From Myrica gale (taxonomy: Eukaryota > Streptophyta > Magnoliopsida > Fagales > Myricaceae), in the NCBI GenBank assembly GCA_963930655.1, contig OZ005608.1:15376001-15440000 (forward strand): a DNA stretch of 64,000 bases, written 5' to 3'. The notes under the pieces were generated by a model. That model ran no database searches and was not told the origin of the DNA. It saw nothing but the letters and a program-made list of their open reading frames with translations. Position 1 is the first letter of the stretch, and every line of letters starts with the position of its first letter. The translations under genes and the position numbers were made by a program. This document shows, in pieces, positions 32,609-44,513 of the stretch.

Positions 32609-34460
32609 CTCTTTCTTTGTCTTTTTTTTTCCTTCTTTTAAGAAAGGTTCAGGTCTGATCGCTGGAGTGGTGGGGGTTGATTATAGACATTTGACATGAA
32701 TAAAAATAGGAAGAAGCATTGACTAATTGAGTAAAAAGTATAAAAGCAAACTATGCCAAAAGAACTACTTTCTTAGAAGATAGCAACAGCACCCAGAAGG
32801 GAATCAAAATCTATTCCTGGCTTCAATTTGCATCTTGACCTCCACCAGTAGGTGAAAAGTGTGTTGAAGAAAAAATTTGCTCTCCCAATTCACAAGTCCA
32901 AGTAGCCATATTGTGGATACAAAAAGAACTGAAAGAAAAGAATCTTCCATAACAGCTGCAGCAAAGAGCACTGGCTTAACAGAAGCAAAAGAAGTGCTTA
33001 ACAGGAAAACACACAGAAAGAAAAGACAAATACTCACATATCTAAACAAGGATAATCCCAAAGGGGGAAATAACTATTTTGTACTCTTCCAGCTGGGAAG
33101 GGTTTTCAAGCTGCATAGAACATAATGCACCAGAAGAATAGAATATCGATGGTTCAGAATTAAAAGAAAAGTGTAATTATATCAATAGGGAAAAACTAAA
33201 AATTGAGAAGATGCACAACAAAGATGCAAGCTCAAGACTGGTCCACAGCTAGATACAAGAAGGGCTAAAAGGGAGACCCAGCATTGCGCCCAATCATGAA
33301 GAACTTAATGCAAGACACAAGCAACCCCAGTCCCCCATAGCGTATCCACTTACTAAAACGAGTGAAACGAACGGCTTTTTATAGAACAGGTAAATCCAAA
33401 ATCAGGCAACCCCTATTGTTAAGACGCTGCTTTCCAATGGTTTTGCTAAATGTGACCAGAAAGGGTAAACTTCTAAAACAGCTGGATCACACTGGGGTAA
33501 TCCATTCCTCCACAATTCTCAGTCTAGGAAGCAATAATCGTTATTAAACGGACAAAACACGCAAATACCAAATCAAAATCTATGAATGGAATACTGTTCC
33601 TTTTCCTTCTTTTTATTTTGTTCTAAATTACGTCAAATCAGATTTTTTTTTACTTAAAAAGACAGTTGTTTTATAAAGCTAACTCAATTTTAAAAAGTTA
33701 ATCCAGAAAAAAAAAATTTAAAAAGTTAGAAAGACTAGAACATAGTCTAATCGAGCTCGCATAGGAAATCAATATCCAAATGGATCTGACTACACCAATG
33801 TCTTGTTATGTCTCTGCTACTACAAATACTAATTATAACCTCAAATCAACATAATTTGTCACCTAAAACACCAAAATTTGAAAAAGAAGTCGATACCTAA
33901 TTTTTTTTAGAAGTAAAAAAAAAAAAGAAGGCTATACCTAATGATCAAGCCATAAGATCCACAAGAATAGCAACTATCGGAGACAATCAGGTAAATAAAC
34001 CCCTTCAACTTTTACTAAATTCAAACATCCTACTTACAGAATCTTCTACATATAGAGACTTCGGATCTGAAGGATTATAATTCCCTGAATGCACAAATTA
34101 CTACATGCAGAAATCCGGACCTGAGATCTGAGCTTGACCCACTGAGAAACGCGAGATCCACGTAACCACTTCTTCACCGCGGTCTCCGATTCAGTTGATG
34201 CAAGGCGGGACCCAATTCGCCTATTTTGGTCCACAACCACAAACAACCAATCTCAAACGCAGTCTTGCGAAAAATTATACTTGCAATATTCTGACGTCTG
34301 CAAGGGGGCAGGCGAAGCAGTTCCCGACCTGCACCAAGCGAATTAGAGACCGCCGGTAAGCGAATCAAAACTCCCCTCGCCCGAGAGAGAGAGAAGATGT
34401 GGTATCGAGTCTACTAGAAGACTCGGTTATGAGCTAATTCGGTTGGGATTGACGAAAATT
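32609..34460 (-). other. Possible 5' part of a host minus-strand transcript; no coding sequence recognised
   Basis: Reading leftward from about 34440, the minus strand has a CT-rich leader-like stretch (around 34380-34400), then GC-richer sequence with donor-like GTAAGT near 34030. This resembles a plant 5' UTR exon and intron. Short frames at 34046-34368 have no recognised domain. The interior 32.6-34.0 kb is AT-rich with intron-like poly-T tracts. The upstream flank carries duplicated G-boxes. A gene here is only an inference. Confidence 0.25.
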
Positions 34461-34502
34461 GGAGGGGTGATTTATATCTGAAAAAGACGAACCTGATGAT
34501 GA

Positions 34503-34508
34503 CACGTG
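34503..34508. promoter_or_regulatory. G-box (ACACGTGG, ABRE-like)
   Basis: CACGTG within GACACGTGGTC, the classical ABRE/G-box context bound by plant bZIP factors, upstream of the possible minus-strand transcript. Confidence 0.45.
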
Positions 34509-34662
34509 GTCAGAAGGACAGCCAACCATCGATCAGTCATTCGTGAAAGCGGGTGCAGCAAGTAGCTTTTTTGTTTGGTCAAAAAGAGGGAAAAGTTGGG
34601 CTGTCGGGGGTTGGAAAATATCCTTTGCGAAAATGAAATCACGCACGGATTTGCGGATTTAA

Positions 34663-34887
34663 GTACGAACTGAGCCAGTCGTGATTTTGGCTTCCGTCTG
34701 CGTGTTGATACAGTACACCCACGTGCGCGTGGGTTGCAACTGCAAATTCGGACATGGTGTGAAAAGGCAAAGTAATTTAAAGGTACGAAATGAGCCAGTC
34801 GTGATTTTGGCTTCCGTCTGCGTGTTGATACAGTACACCCACGTGCGCGTGGGTTGCAACTGCAAATTCGGACGGTGTGAAAAGGCA
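34663..34887. repeat. Tandem 120-bp duplication carrying CCCACGTGCGCGTGGG
   Basis: Two near-identical units begin GTACGAA at 34663 and 34783. Each contains a G-box (34720-34725 and 34840-34845) inside an inverted repeat CCCACG/CGTGGG with loop TGCG, in a GC-rich setting unlike the flanks. Reading frames of 60-140 codons across the duplication are by-products of it. Located upstream of a possible minus-strand transcription start, it may be a duplicated promoter module. Confidence 0.75.
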
Positions 34888-35317
34888 AGTATTCGAATGT
34901 TTATGTCGAATACGGTTTGAATGTTTGATACTATTAGGGCTCCAGCATATCTCTTATGCTACTGGGCCTATATTTGTGTTTAGGCACTTGTTGGCCTAAG
35001 ATATGTGGATGAAAATTCTTAAAAAGGAAAAAACATATTTTACAAATTTTAACAACAAAAGTAAAAAGAATAGATAAATAATTAACTAAGGAGTTTGCTT
35101 TTCAATAAAGCACTAAGGAAAATGTACGTCTCATATCTATGTGTAAAAGTCAATAAGCTTCCTTCGAGTTCTAAAATATTTTATTACATCTCATATATTT
35201 CTAAAATAATCAATTCTCACCTTCTGTTTTATTTGATAATTAAACCCAATGCAAAATGATCGAAATGCCCCTCCAAGATAAAATTACTATATTTATAAAT
35301 TTATTAAAAAATAAAAA

Positions 35318-35440
35318 GAATTATTTATACAGACAGTCCATGTGGTATAAAGTTTTGACAAAATAGTCCTTATGGTAAACTTTTATACAAATTAGTCGAT
35401 ATGGTCAGTGAATGGTAACAAAATCGTCCTTTTGTTTAAT
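35318..35440 (+). repeat. Left terminal inverted repeat of a putative Mutator-like element
   Basis: Contains ATAGTCCTTATGG, ACAAATTAGTCGATATGG and ATGGTAACAAAATCGTCC. The reverse complement of 45465-45585 aligns along most of this length (ACAAATTAGTCATTGTGG, ATGGTAACAAAATGGTCC). Long AT-rich terminal repeats with such phrases are typical of plant Mutator-like elements. Flanks share AAAATAAAAA, but in A-rich context. Confidence 0.5.
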
Positions 35441-35480
35441 CTCCGCCATCTTCCTTAACTCTAGATGCTAAACTGAATTA

Positions 35481-35664
35481 CGGTGGTGTTTAAGTGCCAA
35501 AATTTTAGAATTTTGACTTAATTAAAAAATACAAAATAATCTTTCCCCCATCAAATCATTCATTTTCACTATTAATAAATATAAAAAAATTATTCAAATC
35601 TTCTTTTTCATCACTTGTTCACCAACTCTCATACCACCTCAAAATTTTGACACACACCACCACC
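35481..35664. mobile_element. PIF/Harbinger-like MITE, 184 bp
   Basis: Left end CGGTGGTGTTTAAGTG and right end reverse complement GGTGGTGGTGTGTGTC, both continuing into CAAAATTTT. Flanked by TTA (35478-35480, 35665-35667). The interior shares CCATCAAATCAT and TTTTCACTA with the MITE at 26971-27157, so they are the same family. Confidence 0.7.
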
Positions 35665-35799
35665 TTAAATCTCCACTTGCACACCAATCCTCGAATGATA
35701 CGCGTCCTAATTGTTAGCCCAAAGTTGTTTTACAAACAATCTATATTTGTTTTTGTTTGATAACAAAAATTCTAAGTGTTTTGAAGACTTTTAAATTGG

Positions 35800-36010
35800 G
35801 CTAAATTACCCCGCCAGTCCATGGGGTATGACCAATTCTCATATGGGTTCCTAGGGCAATTTTTCTCCTACAAAGACCCCTAAGGTTTAGAATGTTTCCC
35901 ACATTGATCCTCCGTCAGATAAGATAATGGACTTTGCCTACGTGGCTGACGACAAACACGTCAGAACCACTTAAGTAGCGAGACATGTCATTTTTTTGCC
36001 ACCTCAGTTA
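35800..36010. repeat. Terminal-type repeat of a non-autonomous element (family uncertain)
   Basis: Phrases AATTACCCCGCCAGTCC, AAAGACCCCTAAGGTTTAG and GGCTGACGACAAACACGTC match the style of plant Mutator-like terminal regions. No partner end was found in the window. Confidence 0.4.
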
Positions 36011-36385
36011 AAAAAAGTTACATATAAAATATGTACAGCATGTAAATGGTGACTCATTAATTTTCTTATGAAATTTCATTAAGATTTCCTCTAGATACTT
36101 TCTTTGTCATTGTGAAAGCTTATTAGTACAAGTCTATTGTTATTTTCCTATGAGCCGAATTTATTCAAAGAAGATTTCTCTTATGAATTTATTTTTCCAT
36201 TGCTTTTATTTATTCTCCATAATTCAAGAAGTTAGATATATGAAGAGAAATTTATTTCTCATTGCCGAAAATCTCAAAGTAGAAAATCATGATATAATGA
36301 TTTATGGTTATGAAATGATGTTGAGCATATAAATTATTATGTGTCTTTGATTATGTAGGCTTAAACATCATTAGAGAAAATAAGT

Positions 36386-36621
36386 GATAAGCTCTTGTGA
36401 TTATCAAAGAGATAGGTTAGAGTGTTTATCATAGAGATAAGTTATGGTGTTGATATAGATAAGTTAATAAGTTGTTGGTGATAAGCTTATGTGTATATAT
36501 ATATTGTGATAAGTTAAAGTACTTATGTGATAAGTGAAATGAAAAGATGATAAGATGAATTGCAAGAGAGGATTCGTGAAAGGCAAGGAGTAGTTTGAAA
36601 TAGCTATAGATGATTCACGTG
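36386..36621 (+). promoter_or_regulatory. GATAAG array plus G-box in LTR copy F
   Basis: GATAAG on the plus strand at 36386, 36436, 36458, 36480, 36508, 36529 and 36549, followed by TTCACGTGAA (CACGTG at 36616). Same order and strand as in copy A although the surrounding sequence has diverged. Confidence 0.5.
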
Positions 36622-37680
36622 AAGGCTTTTGTGAAGAGACAAAGCAATTGAGTGGCTTGAAGAGGATAAGACAAGAGACCTTGTCAACGGCCCATGGTAG
36701 CCAATGGAGTTGGGCGTTACAAACAAAGTTTCCCCTTTTCCTTTTTGCCAAAAATTGGACCCAAGTTCACTCCTCACTCATCCTTGTCCTTCACGCATAA
36801 ACATCAACTTCACTTCACTTCCTCATTTCAAGCTTTCCTTTCTCTTGTGACCGAATACCTCCCTTTGCTCAGCTCTCTCTTTGGCCGAACCACTTCAAGC
36901 TTTAAGTTTTGTCCTTGTTCTTTCTTCAAGCATTTTCAGCAGTTGTCCATCTCTTTACCCTCACTTCAAACTTCCATCTGAGCACCTATTAAACACCTAT
37001 CTCAGCCCTTGAAGCCATTCTAGTGGGAGGAATCGAAAGTTGAAGGGTAGTGAAGTTTTTGGTGAAAGTCGAGTGCTTTAGTTGGAGGTTGAGGTAGATT
37101 TTTGTTTTGCATGTGTTGTTTTAGTTGTTTTCCTCCATAGTTTCTGACCTTCGATACTTTTATGCTAGGTGCTCTCTTTTCTAATCAAGCTTGTGTTCAA
37201 CACCAAGGTAAGTAGAGTTGGTCTTTTGGTTGGACTTGCTATTTTTTGGTCGTATGCCTTGTGCTCTTTTTGTCTTGTAAATACATGCATGATTAGATCT
37301 GATTAGGTTGGGTCTGTTGAGATTATTGTGGTTTGGAGGTAGGGATTAATTGGAGGATTGAGTAGATTTCGGCTTGAGGAATTATCATGCATGTTGGTAT
37401 ATTGTGTGAGTTTGGTCATATTCTTCTAGATTTGCATGCATGAGATGGTTGATGACTTAGAGGCTTGGATATGGAAATCTAGTTAAGGATTGAGCGGTTT
37501 GGAATTAGAAACCCTAAACATCTTATGTTAGAGGGTGCATCGGGTTGATATGTATATGAAGATTCGTTTAGGCATGTATTAGGGTGTGTGGAATGGTCTT
37601 TGGTCAGTAGAATCAACCTCGGGATCATGTTTAGGTTGTTGGAATAGGAAGATTTTAGCACTCTGTTTTTAGGTATCATC

Positions 37681-37892
37681 GCGCTCGACTAGCTTGCGTC
37701 AGGCGCTCGAGCGGCCTTAAGGAAATATGGTGGTCAGTGTCTTGCCGTCTGACCAACGCTCGACAGGTGCTCGAGCGGCCTTTGGGAAAATTTCACACAA
37801 AGAGTTTGCGCTCGACCGCCGCTCGAGCGAGGGTTGATGGAAGTTGGGCAGTGTGTTGGCGCTCGACCAGTGCTCGACAGGCGCTCGAGCGG
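37681..37892. repeat. Four-unit CTCGAC/CTCGAG palindrome array in LTR copy F
   Basis: Units at about 37682, 37758, 37809 and 37860, each GCTCGAC-type followed by GCTCGAGC. Homologous in position and unit number to 7986-8192. Confidence 0.65.
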
Positions 37893-38966
37893 GCTTGTTA
37901 AATCTCATATATGTCGAATTTGGAGTTTCAATTGTAGTCTTGTGAGCTCTAGCATTAAGGATAGTTGATTAACCTTAGTTATGGAGTCATTGAGGTTAGG
38001 ATGGCGAGGATTTCAAGAATTGGTTGAAATCATTGTTGATTGGGGAAGTACTGGTGTACCTAGTTGATTGAGTATAGTATAGTGATCCCTTTAGCAATCA
38101 TATCGAAGATGTTTGATGCTATGTTTAATTGTACTTCTTCATTTGTTTTACGAAAGCTAGTTAAATAATCTTTTGTAAACAAAATAGTACTCTCAAGATA
38201 TGTACTTTTGAAAAACCTAATAATTTCAAGTATTTCTTTTGTATGCCTATGAAATTGAATTCCTAAACATCTAAGTGTAGTCATTGAATCGCTTGTAGGC
38301 GAAGCGCCGTCTCATAATCAAGGAGACCAAGGTAAGTGGAAGTAAGTGGAATTTAGTAAACTTACATTTTTCAAAACTGGAATGATACGCTGTATAGTTT
38401 CATGAACAGGCATTACATTTCAAGCAAGCATGACATGGCATGAGCATTGCATGATTTTCTAGAAGTGATTTTTATGCAATGACATGTCGAAAGTTTTATG
38501 ATAAGACAAGTCAAGTTAAGGGCTCTGGTCGGTACCGCACCATCAAGATGGACTCTCATACCGAAGGACGAATGCGAGAAGGTTGGGTGAATCCTAAGTG
38601 GTTGTACAACCACACTGAAGGAAAATGAGAAGGTGTGAGCCTCCAAGGGTCGTGTCTAGTCATCAGGCCAGGGGCCACTTCAAGGGCTAGCTCGACCAAA
38701 TGCAATGTCCCCAAGGGTAAGGGAGACGGTTCCGATGGGAACGCACAACCCGGACTCCAGGGGTTAAATGGAGCGTAAGTAGCCCACAAGTTATGAATGA
38801 ACTATTTTCAAGGGCCATGAGCCAAATTCAAGTGCATGAACAAGTTTTACGATCAAGGGCACGTGCATAATCATGGAACATGCATGTGCATCATGAATTA
38901 TGATTTCTCATGATAATCAAGTCCAAATTTTAAGATCATGTTTTAAAGTTATGTTTATCCCTTATT

Positions 38967-38981
38967 GAGTCTTTTTGACTC
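38967..38981 (+). other. Conserved LTR hairpin, copy F
   Basis: Stem GAGTC/GACTC, loop TTTTT, followed by a T-run and CATTCTAG. Confidence 0.6.
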
Positions 38982-39303
38982 ACATTTTTAAAACTGTATC
39001 ATTCTAGATGCCTCAGGTGAAGGAAGTCAGGAGGACTATTTGACATAGAAGAAAGATGTTAATGTGTTTTGTTTTTGTGACCTGATCGATGTGATCTGTC
39101 ACCTGTATATCATGTATTGTGTAATCTAAGATACTTTGCTAAATTGAGGACTTTTATGAAGTTATGTTGTTATGTTTTTGGCCCGTCTTTCTCTCAATCC
39201 TATGTTCTTTCCGCTGTATGTTTAAGGAAGCACGCTGGAGCTAACCTCTGGGGTTGCTCGCGGCTGTCACGGTCCCCTGCGGGACTGCGTTCGGGGCGTG
39301 ACA

Positions 39304-39560
39304 CAAGTGTTGGCCGAACCATCTAAAATTGCGGTGTCGTCTCTTTAACTCTATCTCTCTTATTATTCGTTCCATATCCATATTTGTGGTGCTTTATACT
39401 TTATCATTTATTGTTTATATTTAGTTTAACATTAAACTTTCAAATTTGCATTTTTATTTGAGTAAAGGGAGTATTTTTCAAATATATGTTTTTATCGAAA
39501 AAGGACTAAGTTTTTTATAAACCCAATTCACCCTCTCTTGGATTGTTATTTAGACTCACA
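39304..39560 (+). repeat. Probable 3' end of a SIRE-like Copia LTR
   Basis: Ends in AACCCAATTCACCCTCTCTT followed by GGATTGTTATTTAGAC, matching the typical SIRE-type LTR terminus, also seen in diverged form near 27545. The upstream part is replaced by LTR copy F. Sequence 39561-39747 beyond it holds nothing recognised. Confidence 0.45.
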
Positions 39561-40079
39561 CTAATAATCCACACATAGTTTTGATGAGTAAGCTGACCTC
39601 TTTCCTTTTGCCGCCGGTGATGGGTCTCTCTCCACAACAACCACATTACGTCCAAACAATCTAATTAATGAATAGATTCCATAAAGAAAAGTGAGTTTTG
39701 GGGAAAAATAAGCTTATAAGGTTGAGAAGTCCAAGTTTTGTGTAACACGAAGTGTCACGCCCCGAACGCAATCCCGTAGGGACAGTTATAGCCGCGAGCA
39801 ATCCCGAGGGAAAGCCCCAGCAAACTTAATCCTACATATAGCGGAATAGAATCGAGAAAGATGCGAGCCAACTCATCATGACTTATCTTACATATTAGAT
39901 CTCAAAAGAAGGTTAGTAACTTAATTAAATAACACATAAATTTACATAACCTAAGTGACAGACCACAACGGTCAACAGTCACCACAACAAAATACATAAA
40001 TGTCTTCTCTCTTAAGACAGATAGTCTTCCTGACTTCCTTCACCTGAAACATCTGGAATGATACATTTTTTAAAAACGT

Positions 40080-40093
40080 GAGTCAAAAGACTC
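40080..40093 (-). other. Conserved LTR hairpin, copy G
   Basis: Stem GAGTC/GACTC, loop AAAA, flanked by ACGT and CAGTTAGGG. Confidence 0.6.
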
Positions 40094-40317
40094 AGTTAGG
40101 GAAAACGTAACTTAAAAACATGAACTATGACATGAACATGAAAAATCATGAGTAAACGTAATTCTTGATGTGCATGCATGCTTAATGGTTATGCATATGC
40201 TATTGAACTTGAAAACATGTTCTTGTACTTAAAAATGACACGTGGTCCTTGAAAAATATTATCCCTTGACTTGTGGGCTACATACGCTCCATTTAACCCT
40301 GGAGTCAGGGTTGTGCG

Positions 40318-41889
40318 CAGTGGCGGAGCCAGAAACCCAATTAATGGGGGGCAAACTTATAAGGAAAAATGACAAAAAAAATTTTTTACTACTTAATGCA
40401 AAAAAATATCTTCAGAGTATAAATAAAAAAAAATTAAGGACTAAAAACACTAAAAATATTGAAATACACGTACCGTACTATTTGCTGATACTGAGAGGTG
40501 ACATTAAAGATTAAATTCTTGTTGTTCAAGACACCAATAGAGCATCAACTAATCACACAAACAAAAGTATTTATATATATATATATTCTTTGTAAAACAA
40601 AACACATAAATGAAATAAAGTATTTTCAACAATATAACTTTTTACTTCCATGAATGAAGTACTTATTTTTGTTGCCAGAAAGGATGTGCCCTATGCTCAA
40701 TAAGTCCTGCTGAATTTGTTGGGATCTGTAAAAAGAAAACATAACACATAAATGAGAAAAATAAACAATTATTGTATTTCTATTATTCTTGAAAGAAATA
40801 ATAGCAAATCGAAGCATATTGGAAAAAGAAGCCAAATTATCCAAAGTTCAAAAAGAATCCAGGTTCCGATGACATAAAAATACTTCTCACCCTTGCTATA
40901 GTTTTTTTAGTGTGACAGTGCTATTGAACACGAGCTTCTCAAGAGTGGAATCTCTATCAACAATAAAATAACCCGAAATTGAAAGGAGAAAATACATACT
41001 TGGTAAATGATAATAGAAAAAAATTTTGGACAAAAAGTTCAATTTTAACATCCAAATAACTATTCTACTCCCCTTACAAAATGAGAAAACAGAAAAATCG
41101 TAGTTCAAAGGCTAAATTAATGACTAAAATTTTGAAGAAATAGATTTATAATTTGATCCAAACGTCACAAATTACAATGGAAAAGAAGTTCCACCTTTAG
41201 AGAAAGACAATTAAAAACAAGTTAATCTCATGGGCTATGAAAAATCAGACCTAAACAAACAAAAGATAGATGAAAATGAGTCTTACTTCAACTTTGGATT
41301 TTCATAAATTGTGGAGAAGTCAGACATATAAAATTAGATGATGATAGTAACAATAAAATGATATAACCAATGATTCTCTAGTAAGTAAAGATGGACACAC
41401 AACACACTTGAATAATTGAATTATCACTTATCCAACAAGAGCACACCATCCCCTTTCTCAGTATTTGCGATATCCAAATTCTCAACCAAGTCCAACATAA
41501 AAGACAAAAGAACAAAAAAAAAGCAGTACTAGAATAGTGAAAACATTTATTTCAATTATTACAACACACAACGATTATCAGGAATCAGGAGAAGTATATG
41601 AAATATTCGTCGCAAAATTCACGACAACGTCGACAAGTTAATATAGGATTTCAAATTTTGACATAAATAAATATCTCTCTGATTATTCTTTTAATTTGAT
41701 TTTGAGGTATTGGGCTGCTTGGGTTTTAAGGGGGGCGGGCTGATTCATCTAGGCAGGTAAGGGGGCAAGCATAATTTTTATTTGGCCAAGGGGGGCAAAC
41801 CTAATAAAAAAAATTGCATGTAAAAAATTTTTTTGGGGGGAGCCAACCGGGGCAATGGCCCCGGTTCGCCCCCCCTCCCTCCGCCGATG
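40318..41889. mobile_element. Non-autonomous hAT-type transposon, 1.57 kb, inside the solo LTR
   Basis: Starts CAGTGGCGGAGCCAG and ends CTCCGCCGATG, imperfect terminal inverted repeats with GGCGGAG in common, flanked by the 8-bp target duplication GTTGTGCG (40310-40317 and 41890-41897). The 8-bp duplication and CA-G terminus indicate the hAT superfamily. Subterminal regions are G-rich on the right (GGGGGGCAAAC and similar). No transposase domain was recognised, and the interior is AT-rich with only short frames. Confidence 0.85.
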
Positions 41890-44311
41890 GTTGTGCGTTC
41901 CCGTTGGAACTGTCCCCTATTTCCCTTGGAGACATTACATCTGGTCGACCTAGCACACCTTCTCGCATTCATCCTTCAGTGTGGTTGCACTTACCTCTAG
42001 GATCACCCATCCTTCTCTCGCATTCGTCCTTCGGTATAGGTGTCCTTCTTGATGGTACGGTACCGACCAGAGCCCCATAACTTGACTTGACATTAAATTT
42101 TCATACTTCATTTGCATAAAAACTTCTTTTAGAAATCATGCAAATGCTCGTGTCATGTCATGCTTGCTTATGATGCTATGCTTGTTCATGATAAACCATG
42201 CTGTGTACCATTCCAATTTTCGTAAAAGTGTAAGTTTCTACTTACTTCCACTTACCTTGGTCTTCTTGAGTTTCGGTATGAAGTTTCGCCTACAAGCGAT
42301 TAAAATACTTCACTTAGATGCTTAGGAATTAATCACATACATTCAAAAATACTTGTAAATATTTCGGTTTTTTAAAAGTACGTATCTTTGAAAATACGAT
42401 TTCATTTACAAAAGATTACTTTAACTAGCTTTCATAAAACAATTTGAAGACAAACAATCAACATTACATTCTAGAATTCTAAGCCCAAAACAACAACTAA
42501 TCATGTGTCTAACTCCATTTTCTTGTTCCAAACCTTACCAAACCTAATGTCCATCAAACTCCACCAACTTAACCTCTTTTTCCTCATATAGACTTGCCGT
42601 TTTAATCCACTTCATCAATATACTCTTAACAGCAAATAACCCTATAGAAAGCTTTACAAAAAGTATAACCAATGACCAAGGGCAGCAGCCTACTCGGCTC
42701 TAAAGAACCCTATATATCATTGACATAATTTCATTAAGCTATCATAGTCTAATTCCACTTGCCCTTAGGTTAATGACACTGCCCGAATCCTATATACACC
42801 TTAAACCTTCATATTTTTCATATTCAAGACCTAGGTTTACATTAACAACATCACAACACATAATATCAATATGATCTTAACTTCAATTTCTATATGCACC
42901 TAGTTCATTTCTATTTAAACAAGCTAGCCTATTTTCAACCCTACCTTGATCAAAACCGTGGCTATTAATGACCCTTATCTATCTTAATCACATGCATGGA
43001 TAGCAATGTACTCATTTTATCATTTTACCACCACTAACCTGTCCATACATTAACACTACTAACTTGGTTTCATGCTTAGTATATTCGGCCAACATCAATT
43101 GTCACTTAACCTACATGCAACATTATTTCTCCATGATTTAAACTAACCATTTCATTAATATCATTAATTTACCTCAAATCAGAAACATTATTTCGTCTAA
43201 TAATGTCACCAAATTTGGCCAACAAGTAAACTATATACATGCATGCTAAAATCCCTTCAAGAACATGCTTCTATTCTCTCTTCTAGTCAAACCGTGGCCA
43301 TCACACACTTCCGTCACCAACAAATCTTCTCAGTCATCACCACTTCATAGCCAACAGATTCATATCATGCAAGATTCAACAAAATCATTTGGCCAATATC
43401 AACATATCTTACATGCATGCTACTCTATTCAACATTAAAACTAAGATCATCACTTCCTAGCCTAAACCGTGGCTTAAACCCTTCCTCCAATCAACAACAA
43501 CAACTCTAATAATCCTATCCAAAATCAGATCCATATTCATACATTTTCAAAGGAAAAAAAAGAGCACAAGAAACACAAGTATTTTCGGCCAAAACAGCAA
43601 GCCTTTTCCTTTGAGCAAACCAAACCCTAGCTTACCTTTCTAAAGCTGGACACAAGCTGTTAGGGAAACACCTAGCAGATGGACATGCAAAGAGGAAATC
43701 AGATTTCCTTTACCTCTTCCTCCTTCTATCTTACTCGGCCAACACCAAAACTTCACTCTCTTGGCTTCTCTCACTCTACCACCTCTTGAATGACTGAAAG
43801 GGCTAAGATGAGAGCAAGCAAGGTATTGATAAGGCTGGAAATAATATGTGGAGGATGAGTTGCTGGAAATGGTGTGAGAAAAGGGAAGGGGAAACTTGAA
43901 GAAGTGAAGAGGGTTCGGCTAGAGAGAAAATGGGTGCAATGAAGTGAGCTGAAATGAAATGAAAGAACCAAGTGAGCTGAGATGAGAGCAGCTGCTGGAA
44001 GTGGCGTGAAAGGTGAGAAAATGTTAGGAAGAGATGTAGAAGAGTTCGGCCAAGTGAAGGTGCTGGGTGCTGAAATGAAATGGGGTGAAAGAACCAAAAT
44101 GGAAGCTAGTGAAGTGAGGTAATACGCATGGAAAAAGTGAGGTGAAAAAGATGAAATACAAGGCAACTTGAACCTAGACTCATTCACGGCAAGGATGGGA
44201 ACAAGACTTGGTTTGTATCGCCCAACACCATTGGGTGACATGGGTGGTTGGCTATGGCTTTTGTCTTTTCTCCCTTGCATTTATTTCTCTGTCTCTATAA
44301 CTCAAGCCTTT

Positions 44312-44513
44312 CACGTGAATCACCCAAAAAGCCATTTCAGCCCTCTCTTGCCTTTCACGTGAGTCTCCCCTTGACTTTCACTTTCCATTATTTCATTTTG
44401 TTTTCTCATTTCACATGTACTACTTATAAGCACACTAACTTATCTTCATTATAAACACACTAACTTATCTCTTAGTTCTTTATCAAACTATTCTATAAGC
44501 ATACTAACTTATC
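44312..44513 (-). promoter_or_regulatory. G-boxes and CTTATC motifs in solo LTR copy G
   Basis: CACGTG at 44312 and 44356 and CTTATC (GATAAG on the LTR sense strand) at 44439, 44464 and 44508. In LTR orientation the order is GATAAG array then G-boxes, as in copies A and F. Confidence 0.45.

Larger units (their letters stand above)
36050..39303 (+). repeat. Large LTR copy F, 3' complete, 5' end truncated
   Basis: Homologous to copy A along its length, ending GCGTTCGGGGCGTGACA at 39303. It contains seven GATAAG motifs (36386-36554) and a G-box (36616-36621), the four-unit CTCGAC/CTCGAG array (37681-37892), the GGACGAATGCGAGAA block (38530-38790) and the hairpin (38967-38981). The canonical start TGTAAGACC is not seen. 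It separates Mutator-like sequence on the left from an LTR end of a SIRE-like element on the right. Confidence 0.7.

Noticed and set aside
34472-34888. 138-codon minus-strand frame with an internally repeated peptide
   Set aside because: The frame exists only because a 120-bp non-coding unit is tandemly duplicated and 120 is divisible by three; no recognisable domain and G-box content instead.
43771-44280. 169-codon minus-strand frame
   Set aside because: Lies in the transcribed leader part of solo LTR copy G; the frame is not kept in other LTR copies and composition is CT-rich low complexity.
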